Shown one piece after another: positions 1-5,315 of a stretch of DNA of 5,315 nucleotides (the stretch's first letter is position 1; the number at the start of each line of letters is the position of its first letter). The stretch is from the NCBI GenBank assembly GCA_030620935.1, contig JAUXIP010000179.1:1-5315 (forward strand). The letters run 5' to 3'. The notes beneath the pieces are model-generated. The model saw only the letters and a program-made list of their open reading frames with translations. It did no database searches and was not told the origin of the DNA. This DNA comes from Deltaproteobacteria bacterium (GTDB lineage: Bacteria; Desulfobacterota_B; Binatia; UBA9968). Both the position numbers and the translations under genes were made by a program.

Positions 1-39
1 AAGCGACCAGAGAAGGCTGGCGGGACGCCTTTCTATTGA
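1..39 (+). CDS. Possible 3' end of an upstream gene (12 codons and a stop)
   Basis: Frame 1 is open from the window edge to TGA at 37-39 and would end a protein in ...KRPEKAGGTPFY. I choose this frame only because the stop falls 4 bases before a clear intrinsic terminator hairpin, the usual arrangement at the end of a transcription unit. The other two frames run through the terminator, to TAA at 68-70 and TAA at 102-104. The fragment is too short to recognise, and the upstream gene may equally have ended before the window. A small GGCG-GGA-CGCC hairpin (19-29) lies within it. Confidence 0.2.
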   Translation, partial: KRPEKAGGTPFY

Positions 40-64
40 CTTTTACCGGCTGGGCCGGTATTTT
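36..64 (+). promoter_or_regulatory. Candidate promoter for the HNH gene, overlapping the terminator
   Basis: TTGACT (36-41; 5 of 6 to the -35 consensus TTGACA) is followed after exactly 17 bases by TATTTT (59-64; 4 of 6 to TATAAT). Transcription would start near 71 and give a leader of about 43 bases before the HNH start codon. The -10 lies in the terminator's T-tract, so its T-richness may be a by-product of that tract. This is the best promoter-like pair I see between the terminator and the gene. Confidence 0.3.
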
Positions 65-68
65 TTTT
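44..68 (+). terminator. Rho-independent terminator of the upstream transcription unit
   Basis: A perfect 7-bp stem, TACCGGC (44-50) with GCCGGTA (54-60), has a 3-base loop TGG and is followed at once by eight T residues (61-68). This is the classic intrinsic terminator shape for + strand transcription. There is no matching A-tract on the 5' side, so it should act mainly in the + direction. It separates whatever lies upstream from the HNH gene, which therefore needs its own promoter or read-through. Confidence 0.85.
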
Positions 69-113
69 AAAACTCGTTTGACTATCCGAACAGAGGAGCC
101 CTAAGACCCCGAA

Positions 114-746
114 ATGAATTCTGCACTAGCAATACCGCGCTATTCCGTGCTCAATACCAAGGTCCTGATCCTCAATCGGTCCTATCTCCCCATCCATGTC
201 ACTTCGGTGCGTCGTGCCTTCGTCCTCCTTTATCAGGGGATTGCAAAAGCCGTTAACGCGCAATATCAAACCTTTGACTTCGATAGCTGGAGTGATCTCT
301 CCGTCTCGATGCGGGACGAGTCTGTAGGATTGGTTAACCGCGTTATCCGGGTGCCGCGAGTCGTTCTCCTGGTAAGTTACGATCGAGTTCCCAAACGGCA
401 GGTTCGCTTCAGCCGCTACAATATCTATGCGAGAGACAAGTGTACCTGTCAGTACTGTGACAGCAGATACCCGCGTCAGGAATTGAATCTGGACCATGTC
501 ATTCCTCGCTCGCGAGGAGGAACCTCTACGTGGGAAAACGTGGTTTGCTCCTGCCAAGAGTGCAACCGGCGTAAAGGAGGCAGGACTCCTCAAGAGGCCC
601 GAATGGTCCTATTACGAAAACCCTATAAGCCCAAGTGGACACCCTTCATGCAAGATACCTTCAACCTTTCCCGTTACCGCGAGTGGCTTCCCTTCCTCAA
701 CTCGGTTGATGCCTCCTACTGGAATACGGAGCTTTTGGAAAAGTAA
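114..746 (+). CDS. HNH endonuclease-family protein (McrA-like, COG1403 type)
   Basis: A 210-residue protein with a complete zinc-containing HNH domain in its second half. A CxxC pair (C112, C115) precedes the L126-D127-H128 core, then an RSRGG turn (132-136), N142 in WENVV, a second CxxC (C147, C150), and N151-R-R-K. H128 is the expected general base and N142/N151 the remaining HNH-type positions. The N-terminal ~95 residues (VLILNRSYLPIHVTSVRRA and onward) are the conserved leader of this family, which is found as a stand-alone gene in many bacteria. There is no signal peptide or membrane segment, so it should be cytoplasmic. The family's nuclease activity is inferred from the domain; its biological role and substrate are not established. 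ATG 114 is the first possible start, because an in-frame TAA lies at 102-104. The best Shine-Dalgarno, AGAGGAG (92-98), is 15 bases away, which is longer than usual. No partner methylase or other restriction gene is adjacent. Confidence 0.93.
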   Translation: MNSALAIPRYSVLNTKVLILNRSYLPIHVTSVRRAFVLLYQGIAKAVNAQYQTFDFDSWSDLSVSMRDESVGLVNRVIRVPRVVLLVSYDRVPKRQVRFSRYNIYARDKCTCQYCDSRYPRQELNLDHVIPRSRGGTSTWENVVCSCQECNRRKGGRTPQEARMVLLRKPYKPKWTPFMQDTFNLSRYREWLPFLNSVDASYWNTELLEK

Positions 747-767
747 CTCTTTTGCCCCAATTGAACG

Positions 768-809
768 CAATATATTGTGGCAAGCTCTAAAACGTACCCT
801 CTATATTGT
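768..809. promoter_or_regulatory. AT-rich palindrome and repeated octamer upstream of the smc promoter
   Basis: A perfect 10-base palindrome, CAATATATTG (768-777), overlaps the octamer TATATTGT (771-778), which recurs at 802-809. The two copies are 31 bases apart, about three DNA turns, and lie just upstream of the predicted smc -35 box. Together with the AT-rich run 802-817 this could be a protein-binding region or an UP element. No binding family is recognised, and AT-rich octamers can recur by chance. Confidence 0.25.
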
Positions 810-818
810 CAATTTTTC

Positions 819-847
819 TTGACTCCTATCCTGGCTTATGAAATAGT
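819..847 (+). promoter_or_regulatory. Probable sigma-70-type promoter of smc
   Basis: TTGACT (819-824; 5 of 6 to consensus) is separated by 17 bases from AATAGT (842-847; 4 of 6). The -10 is preceded by TG at 839-840, the exact place of an extended -10 element. An AT-rich tract (802-817) lies directly upstream like an UP element. Transcription would begin near 854 and give a leader of roughly 57 bases. No intrinsic terminator is visible between the HNH gene and this point, so read-through from the HNH gene into smc is also possible. Confidence 0.5.
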
Positions 848-910
848 GCCAGTAAGATCATCTTTTCGTCTGCAATCTCCCTAGCGGTTCTGCCATGAGC
901 GTAGTAGGCC

Positions 911-3900
911 ATGCGCCTTAAATACCTGGAAACAATCGGGTTTAAGTCCTTCGCCCAACGGACGACTCTTCAATTCACCTCAGGAATAACGGCTATCGTC
1001 GGCCCCAACGGCTGCGGCAAGTCCAACATCGTCGATGCCCTACGCTGGGCGATGGGGGAGCAAAGCCCTCGCCACCTCCGGGGTCACGTCATGGAAGATA
1101 TTATCTTCAATGGCAGTGAGAGCCTCGCCCCAACGGGCATGGCAGAGGTTTCCCTGGTTTTCGATAACCAGGACGGCCGGGGACCCGTCGAGTACAATAG
1201 CTTCAGTGAAATTATGATCACCCGCCGACTGTTCCGGTCGGGAGAATCTGAGTACTCCATCAACAAGGTTCCTTGTCGACTCAAAGACATTATCGAGTTT
1301 TTCCTTGGTACCGGGGTGGGGAGCAAGGCCTATTCCATCGTGGAGCAAGGGCGTGTGGACGAGATGGTCAATGCCAAGCCGGAGGAGCGCAGGCTTCTGA
1401 TCGAGGAAGCTGCCGGCACCAGCAAATTCAAAAGCCGCAAGGTCGTGGCAGAGCGGAAGCTCGAACGGACCCAGCAAAATCTTCTCCGCGTGAGCGACAT
1501 TGTTCGAGAAATCGAACGCCAGATCCGAAGCATGGAGCTACAAGCCAAAAAGGCGGAGCGGTACAGGTCCGTCAAGAACGTTCTAAAGGAAAAAGAGCTC
1601 ACCTACGCAGCTATCCAACAAAGAAGCTTGAAGAACGACATTTCAAGCCTTGAGACGAAGCTCAAGAATGCCGAGGATCGCCAAGCCCAACTCTTGGCCT
1701 CGCTTCACTCTCAGGAATCGGAGAGTGAACGCGTTCGGTTGTCGCTTTTAGAGCTGGAAAAAGAAATCGAATCGCGGCAAGAAACGGTTTATCAGTGCAA
1801 GGTCAGGATACAGGGAGAACAACAGAAAAGCGATTTCTACAAAAACGATCAATTGAGGCTGGAGGATGAGGATAAGAGAGCCCAGGCGGAACTCCTCCAG
1901 CTGCGCGAGAAACTCCGCGTCGTCTCCCTGGAGGTCGAAGAACTGAAAAAGGCCACGGAGCACTTCGTCCAGCTCTCGCTCTTTGAAGAAACCTTGCTGC
2001 GGGACAAGGAAAAAGAGCTGGAAGCTTTCCGGCCGCACATCCAGCAGCTGCAATCAGAGATCGACCAAGAAAAAGAATTCCTCATCGACACGGCCAACCA
2101 AGTGTCTCACTTAAAAAACGATCTGTCGACGAAAGAAAAACGGCGCGAAGAGATCGAGAAAGAATTGTCCGAGAACCGGGAAGAAGAGGAAACCGCTCTG
2201 CGCTCGTTGGAATCCTGGAGAAAAACCCGGGAGGAAAGAGCAACGAGCCGGGACCAGGCTCTGAATCGGACGCGAGAGATCGAAGAGCAAACCCGGGAAA
2301 TCACGGGCACCCTTCAGGAGTGGAATCAACTCAGAGAGGCACAAGAAACAAAGATAGAACATTTAACAGGACAGATCCACGAGGCTCGCTCCCGGCTGGT
2401 CTCACTGAAAGAGATGCAAAAAAACTATGAAGGCTACCAGGAAGGGGTTCGAACGATCATGTTGAAGTGGCGGAACGAGACCACTCCCGAAGGTGTTTAT
2501 GGCTTGGTAGCGGATGTGATCGAGGCCCCGGAAACTTATGAGAAAGCTTTGACGGCCGTGCTGGGCGACCGTCTTCAGTACGTCATTGTCCGGGGCCACG
2601 AGGAAGGGATTGAAGCCATCGAATACTTGAAGCGTGAGTCCTCCGGCCGTAGCAGTTTTGTGCCGCGGCAGCTATCTCGGAAAGTACAACGCTCCCTTCC
2701 ACCCAACGAACCTGAGGTCGTAGCCCCTCTGCTGGACATGATCACCGTCAAAGAAGGCTATAAAGAAGTCGCCGAATATCTCTTGGGCGATGTGGTCGTG
2801 GTTCAGAATCTGAAGTCAGGCTTACAGCTTTGGAACCAAAACGGGTTTGTGAATACTCTGGTCACTCCTGACGGCGAAGTGATAGATCCTATGGGAGTAG
2901 TGACGGGCGGAAGTATGGATAGTCTCGAAGGGGGCCTCATTTCACAGAAACGTCGCATGAAAGAAATGGAGAATCTCCTGTCAAGGCTTGAAGACCAGCT
3001 CAAAGACGAAGAAAGGGAAACCGGGCTCCTCAAAGAAAAAATCAACCAGAGCGAAATACAGAGGTCCTCCTTATTGGAAGAAGATCACCGCCTCGCGCTG
3101 GAGAAGATCCGGTTGGAGCATGATCTCCGTCAGGCCGATCAAGAAATACAGCGTTTGGAGGAAATCCTGAAAACTCTGACACAGGAGCGGGCGGATCTGA
3201 CGACCACGTTGCGTTTACTAACGGAAGCTTCACAGGAAACTCAAACCGAGATTGAGAGCCGACTTCAAGAGAAACCCGAGCGAGAGAAGAAAATGTTGAA
3301 GAAGCAACAGCTCATATCGCAATTGGAGAAAGATTTAGAACGCGTTGAGAAGGAGACCACTGAATCCCGCATCCGGCGAGCGGCGTTAGGCGAGAAAAAA
3401 GAGAATACCCATCTCAATTTGGAAAATCGGATCAAACACCAACAGGAGCTTGCCGACCAAATCCGGTCCCGCGAAACGGAGCTCGACGAGGTAAAGCAGA
3501 AAAGGGTTCAGCTAGTTGAGATGATTCGTGCCACCGGAAAGGCCCTAGAGGAAGGGACCCAAACCTTGAAAGGGCTTGAAGAAGGTCTGGATCAAGAACG
3601 CCAAAAATACAGAGAGATTTCACGCCGTCTGGCCGCGACAGAACAGGCCCTGAAAGAACTCCGGCCTTTAGTAGAGGCTTCTCAGGAAGAGAAAAGCCAA
3701 CACCAACTCCTTTTATCGGAAAAGAGACTTAACTTGCAGCACCTTGTTGACAACGTGCGGGAAAAGTACGATCGCGAGTTAAAGGAAGTGACACCCGAAG
3801 GGATAGAAGCGGGAACAACGCAAGAGGAGCTAGCGACCGAAATCGAGACTTTAAGGAGCCGACTGGAGGGTATGGGAGAGGTGAATCCGGCTGCCATCGG

Positions 3901-4465
3901 CGAATTCGAGGAGCTTAACAGCCGGTATCAATTTTTAAACCAGCAAAAACAAGACTTGGAAAAGTCGATGGCCGACCTGCAGCAGACCATAGCCAAACTG
4001 AATCGGGTTTGTCGTCTGCGTTTCAAAGAGAGCTTCGAGGAGATCAATGAAAAATTCCAGCAAACTTTTCCACGTCTCTTTCAAGGAGGCAAGGCGCGGT
4101 TGGTCTTGACGGATGAAAGAGATTACTTAGAGACTGGAGTCGATATCGTCGCTCAGCCTCCTGGAAAAAAGTTGCAGTCGGTCACACTGCTCTCCGGAGG
4201 GGAAAAGGCCCTAACCGCTGTGAGTTTACTCTTTGCTATCTTTCTGACGAAGCCCAGCCCTTTTTGCTTTCTCGACGAGGTAGACGCCCCTTTGGACGAT
4301 GCCAATATCGACCGTTTCAACGGGTTGATCCAAGAGATGAGCCAAACCTCCCAGTTTGTTTTTGTCACCCACAATAAGAGGACCATGCAAGCCGCAGAGC
4401 TCCTCTACGGAATCACTATGCAAGAGCCGGGCGTCTCCAAAGTGGTCTCAGTAAAAATGGTCTAG
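911..4465 (+). CDS. smc: Chromosome segregation/condensation ATPase SMC
   Basis: Full-length bacterial SMC of 1184 residues, the usual family size. As a dimer with kleisin ScpA and ScpB it entraps and extrudes DNA loops to compact and separate sister chromosomes on the nucleoid. The N-terminal half-head (about 1-165) has the FKSF motif (11-14), Walker A GPNGCGKS (31-38), the LRG arginine R57 and Q-loop Q146. A long charged coiled coil (about 170-500) leads to the hinge (about 505-690), whose closing motif ends in T665-G-G-S; M661-G662 stands where many relatives have GG. The return coiled coil (about 690-1010) leads to the C-terminal half-head with signature LSGGEK (1094-1099), Walker B ending in L1121-D1122-E1123 (E1123 catalytic), the D-loop region DEVDAPLDDAN and H-loop H1154. 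All ATPase residues are intact. ATG 911 fits the canonical N-terminus MRLKYLETIGFKSF, although the upstream Shine-Dalgarno is weak. The gene probably has its own promoter (819-847); scpA and scpB are not in the window. Confidence 0.98.
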   Translation: MRLKYLETIGFKSFAQRTTLQFTSGITAIVGPNGCGKSNIVDALRWAMGEQSPRHLRGHVMEDIIFNGSESLAPTGMAEVSLVFDNQDGRGPVEYNSFSEIMITRRLFRSGESEYSINKVPCRLKDIIEFFLGTGVGSKAYSIVEQGRVDEMVNAKPEERRLLIEEAAGTSKFKSRKVVAERKLERTQQNLLRVSDIVREIERQIRSMELQAKKAERYRSVKNVLKEKELTYAAIQQRSLKNDISSLETKLKNAEDRQAQLLASLHSQESESERVRLSLLELEKEIESRQETVYQCKVRIQGEQQKSDFYKNDQLRLEDEDKRAQAELLQLREKLRVVSLEVEELKKATEHFVQLSLFEETLLRDKEKELEAFRPHIQQLQSEIDQEKEFLIDTANQVSHLKNDLSTKEKRREEIEKELSENREEEETALRSLESWRKTREERATSRDQALNRTREIEEQTREITGTLQEWNQLREAQETKIEHLTGQIHEARSRLVSLKEMQKNYEGYQEGVRTIMLKWRNETTPEGVYGLVADVIEAPETYEKALTAVLGDRLQYVIVRGHEEGIEAIEYLKRESSGRSSFVPRQLSRKVQRSLPPNEPEVVAPLLDMITVKEGYKEVAEYLLGDVVVVQNLKSGLQLWNQNGFVNTLVTPDGEVIDPMGVVTGGSMDSLEGGLISQKRRMKEMENLLSRLEDQLKDEERETGLLKEKINQSEIQRSSLLEEDHRLALEKIRLEHDLRQADQEIQRLEEILKTLTQERADLTTTLRLLTEASQETQTEIESRLQEKPEREKKMLKKQQLISQLEKDLERVEKETTESRIRRAALGEKKENTHLNLENRIKHQQELADQIRSRETELDEVKQKRVQLVEMIRATGKALEEGTQTLKGLEEGLDQERQKYREISRRLAATEQALKELRPLVEASQEEKSQHQLLLSEKRLNLQHLVDNVREKYDRELKEVTPEGIEAGTTQEELATEIETLRSRLEGMGEVNPAAIGEFEELNSRYQFLNQQKQDLEKSMADLQQTIAKLNRVCRLRFKESFEEINEKFQQTFPRLFQGGKARLVLTDERDYLETGVDIVAQPPGKKLQSVTLLSGGEKALTAVSLLFAIFLTKPSPFCFLDEVDAPLDDANIDRFNGLIQEMSQTSQFVFVTHNKRTMQAAELLYGITMQEPGVSKVVSVKMV

Positions 4466-4500
4466 ATTTCCGTTCCCTCCCGGTCCACAAGCGCCAACCA

Positions 4501-4529
4501 GAGCCTTCTTGCCCCTGTTTGCAAGGCTC
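4501..4529. repeat. Inverted repeat just after smc (7-bp stem, 15-base loop)
   Basis: GAGCCTT (4501-4507) is exactly complementary to AAGGCTC (4523-4529). It begins 36 bases after the smc stop. No T-tract follows, so it is not a standard intrinsic terminator, though it could pause polymerase or protect the 3' end of the smc transcript. Its 3' arm overlaps the segment 4527-4535 that can pair with 4818-4826, so the two folds exclude each other. Confidence 0.5.
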
Positions 4530-4691
4530 AACCTTAAAAGGTTAGGGTTTGTTCAAACAGTACGTGAACCTCACGAGAATCAGCGACGCTGGGAGACTGA
4601 GCGCGACCTCGCCGTAGGAACGGGGGTGCCCACCGAGCTCTGGCCTAGAAGGAAAGCCGGAACTGACCGAGACAAGGTGGCCACTGCCGAG

Positions 4692-4711
4692 GGAATTCCG
4701 GAAGGATTTCC
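4692..4711 (+). repeat. GGAA-tetraloop hairpin upstream of ftsY
   Basis: GGAA (4692-4695) pairs with TTCC (4708-4711), T4696 faces T4707, and TCC (4697-4699) pairs with GGA (4704-4706), closing a GGAA tetraloop (4700-4703). The tip TCCGGAAGGA (4697-4706) is the same ten bases as the apex of bacterial SRP RNA domain IV. The rest of the helix lacks the SRP RNA symmetric-loop sequence, having only a T-T mismatch there. The tip is also a natural consequence of a palindrome-rich stretch. Confidence 0.5.
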
Positions 4712-4722
4712 GCTTGGCCGGG

Positions 4723-4771
4723 GCCGGAAAGGGCCGCGACGAGAGGCGCGGGAGCGCGAAGCCCTTCCGGC
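4723..4771. repeat. Long GC-rich hairpin with one bulge
   Basis: GCCGGAAAGGGC (4723-4734) pairs with GCCCTTCCGGC (4761-4771) over 11 base pairs, leaving a single bulged A. The enclosed 26 bases contain a second hairpin, CGCG-GGAG-CGCG (4747-4758). This is the strongest secondary structure in the window after the terminator at 44-68. The bases that follow (GTCGTATTTCCC) are not a T-tract, so it is unlikely to be a standard terminator for smc. Confidence 0.6.
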
Positions 4772-4844
4772 GTCGTATTTCCCGTTAGACCTAACACGTA
4801 ACTTCCTAGCAATGCCAAAGGTTAAGAACATTTAGAGTATTTAA

Positions 4845-4850
4845 AAGGAG
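4845..4850 (+). promoter_or_regulatory. Strong ribosome binding site of ftsY
   Basis: AAGGAG lies 8 bases before ATG 4859, the best Shine-Dalgarno in the window. An in-frame TGA at 4853-4855 rules out any start further upstream, so site and start agree. The surrounding 4821-4846 is AT-rich and probably unpaired. I found no convincing -35/-10 pair next to it. Confidence 0.85.
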
Positions 4851-4858
4851 TTTGACGG

Positions 4859-5315
4859 ATGGAGGAAAAGTCGTTTTTCCAGCGTTTAAAAACCGGCCTC
4901 TCGAAGACCCGCGAGAGTTGGGGACAGAAACTAGGAGGCCTCCTGCAGTCCCGCCAGTGGGATGAAGAATCGCTCGACGCCGTGGAGGAGATGTTGATAT
5001 CGGCTGACGTCGGAACGAAAGCAACCCAGAAACTTATCGAGGCTCTCCGCCGACAACGTCCGGATGAAAATCAACCGACAATGCAAGGCCTGTCAATCTG
5101 CTTGCAACGGGAAATGATCAACATGCTCAAGGGGTCAGAGGAGAAAGCCAACCAGCCTTCTTTGTCGGGAAACCCATGGGTCGTTATGTTTTTGGGCGTT
5201 AACGGAGTCGGGAAAACTACTACGATCGGCAAGATAGCTGCGAGATTTCGGGAAGAAGGTAAAAAGGTCCTTCTGGTGGCCGCGGATACGTTCCGCGCCG
5301 CTGCTATAGAGCAAT
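4859..5315 (+). CDS. ftsY: Signal recognition particle receptor FtsY (5' part, runs off the window)
   Basis: First 152 codons of the SRP receptor GTPase, cut by the window end. FtsY docks ribosome-nascent chain-SRP complexes at the cytoplasmic membrane by pairing its GTPase with that of Ffh. The protein starts MEEKSFFQRLKTGLSKTRES, the amphipathic membrane-binding helix typical of FtsY. It follows directly with the helical N domain (about 20-95), including the conserved LDAVEEMLISADVG stretch (39-52). The G domain then opens with G1, G113-V-N-G-V-G-K119-T-T, and the DTFRAAA motif (143-149). GVNGVGKTTTIGK is the FtsY form; the paralogue Ffh usually has GxxGSGKTTT. There is no long acidic A domain, so this is a short FtsY. 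The later G-domain motifs lie beyond the window. The gene is separated from smc by a structured 393-bp spacer, so separate control is likely. Confidence 0.96.
   Translation, partial: MEEKSFFQRLKTGLSKTRESWGQKLGGLLQSRQWDEESLDAVEEMLISADVGTKATQKLIEALRRQRPDENQPTMQGLSICLQREMINMLKGSEEKANQPSLSGNPWVVMFLGVNGVGKTTTIGKIAARFREEGKKVLLVAADTFRAAAIEQ

Larger units (their letters stand above)
4466..4858 (+). other. Structured 393-bp smc-ftsY spacer; possible RNA or long ftsY leader
   Basis: No convincing protein lies here. The one sizeable + strand frame (4509-4835) gives an arginine/glutamate-rich peptide with no recognisable domain and no clear ribosome site. The stretch is instead packed with inverted repeats: small hairpins at 4501-4529, 4530-4543, 4547-4558, 4563-4575, 4581-4591 and 4784-4795; a GGAA-tetraloop hairpin at 4692-4711; and a long bulged stem at 4723-4771. 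Several distant segments are also complementary in nested order, including 4527-4535 with 4818-4826. G+C is 107 of 160 bases in 4621-4780, whereas 4801-4858 is AT-rich. I could not match landmark sequences of RNase P RNA, tmRNA, T-box or cobalamin riboswitches. It may be a structured RNA, a 5' leader of ftsY, or a decayed element. Strand is given by the flanking genes only. Confidence 0.45.

Noticed and set aside
126..593. 155-codon antisense frame inside the HNH gene
   Set aside because: It is fully contained opposite a strongly recognisable HNH gene and has no family resemblance; a shadow frame.
496..822. 108-codon + strand frame overlapping the end of the HNH gene
   Set aside because: It starts inside the HNH domain in another frame, its product resembles nothing, and it runs over the predicted smc promoter region.
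1040..1477. Antisense frame of 145 codons within smc
   Set aside because: It overlaps the highly conserved SMC head-coding region, and nothing supports independent coding.
4547..4558. tRNA T-arm-like GTTTGTTCAAAC
   Set aside because: The loop is too small for a T-loop, and no acceptor, D or anticodon arms can be built around it.
4647..4667. Resemblance to the RNase P RNA core (GGAAAGCCGGAAC)
   Set aside because: The usual GAGGAAAGTCC sequence is not matched, and the distal partner sequence of that core is not found in the spacer.
4668..4690. Resemblance to the T-box motif (AAGGTGGCCACTGCCGAG)
   Set aside because: The match to AGGGTGGTACCGCG is partial, no specifier stem or terminator/antiterminator follows, and ftsY is not an amino-acid gene.
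4640..4706. Resemblance to a cobalamin riboswitch B12 box (GCCACTG followed by GGAAGG)
   Set aside because: The remaining conserved core and its order are absent, and ftsY is not a cobalamin-related gene.
4509..4835. 108-codon open frame in the smc-ftsY spacer
   Set aside because: Its product is rich in Arg and Glu without any domain I recognise, it has no good ribosome site, and its bases are explained by dense inverted repeats. GC-rich DNA lacks stops by chance, so I treat it as non-coding.

Overview
The window carries a compact, conserved bacterial housekeeping neighbourhood with all genes on the + strand: a stand-alone HNH endonuclease-family protein (114-746), a full-length chromosome-condensing SMC ATPase (911-4465), and the first 152 codons of the signal-recognition-particle receptor FtsY (4859 to the window end). 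The proteins point to a Gram-negative-type bacterium. From memory, the style of the HNH protein and SMC recalls Nitrospirota, Methylomirabilota or Desulfobacterota-like lineages, but no marker here fixes the phylum and this is a guess.

Layout. Positions 1-43 hold at most the last few codons of an upstream gene. A clear intrinsic terminator (44-68) insulates it from the HNH gene. A TTGACT/TATTTT promoter-like pair overlaps that terminator. After the HNH gene, a 164-bp gap holds an AT-rich tract with a palindrome and a repeated octamer, then a good sigma-70-like promoter with an extended -10 (819-847) that probably drives smc. The smc gene is intact, with every ATPase motif and the hinge present. 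Between smc and ftsY lies a 393-bp stretch with no convincing protein. Its core is GC-rich (107 of 160 bases G or C in 4621-4780) and it is dense in inverted repeats. The last 58 bases before ftsY are AT-rich and end in a strong Shine-Dalgarno.

Function. SMC works with ScpA/ScpB (not in the window) to organise and segregate the chromosome. FtsY docks SRP-bound ribosomes at the inner membrane. The HNH protein belongs to a widespread McrA-like family whose cellular role is not settled. The three have no obvious shared pathway, so I read this as co-located housekeeping genes, not a defence or mobile system.

Most worth a second look is the smc-ftsY spacer. It could be a structured RNA or a long structured ftsY leader. 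It contains a GGAA-tetraloop hairpin whose ten apical bases match the tip of bacterial SRP RNA, directly upstream of the SRP receptor gene. The match is short and the rest of the SRP RNA core was not found, so this is a hypothesis only.
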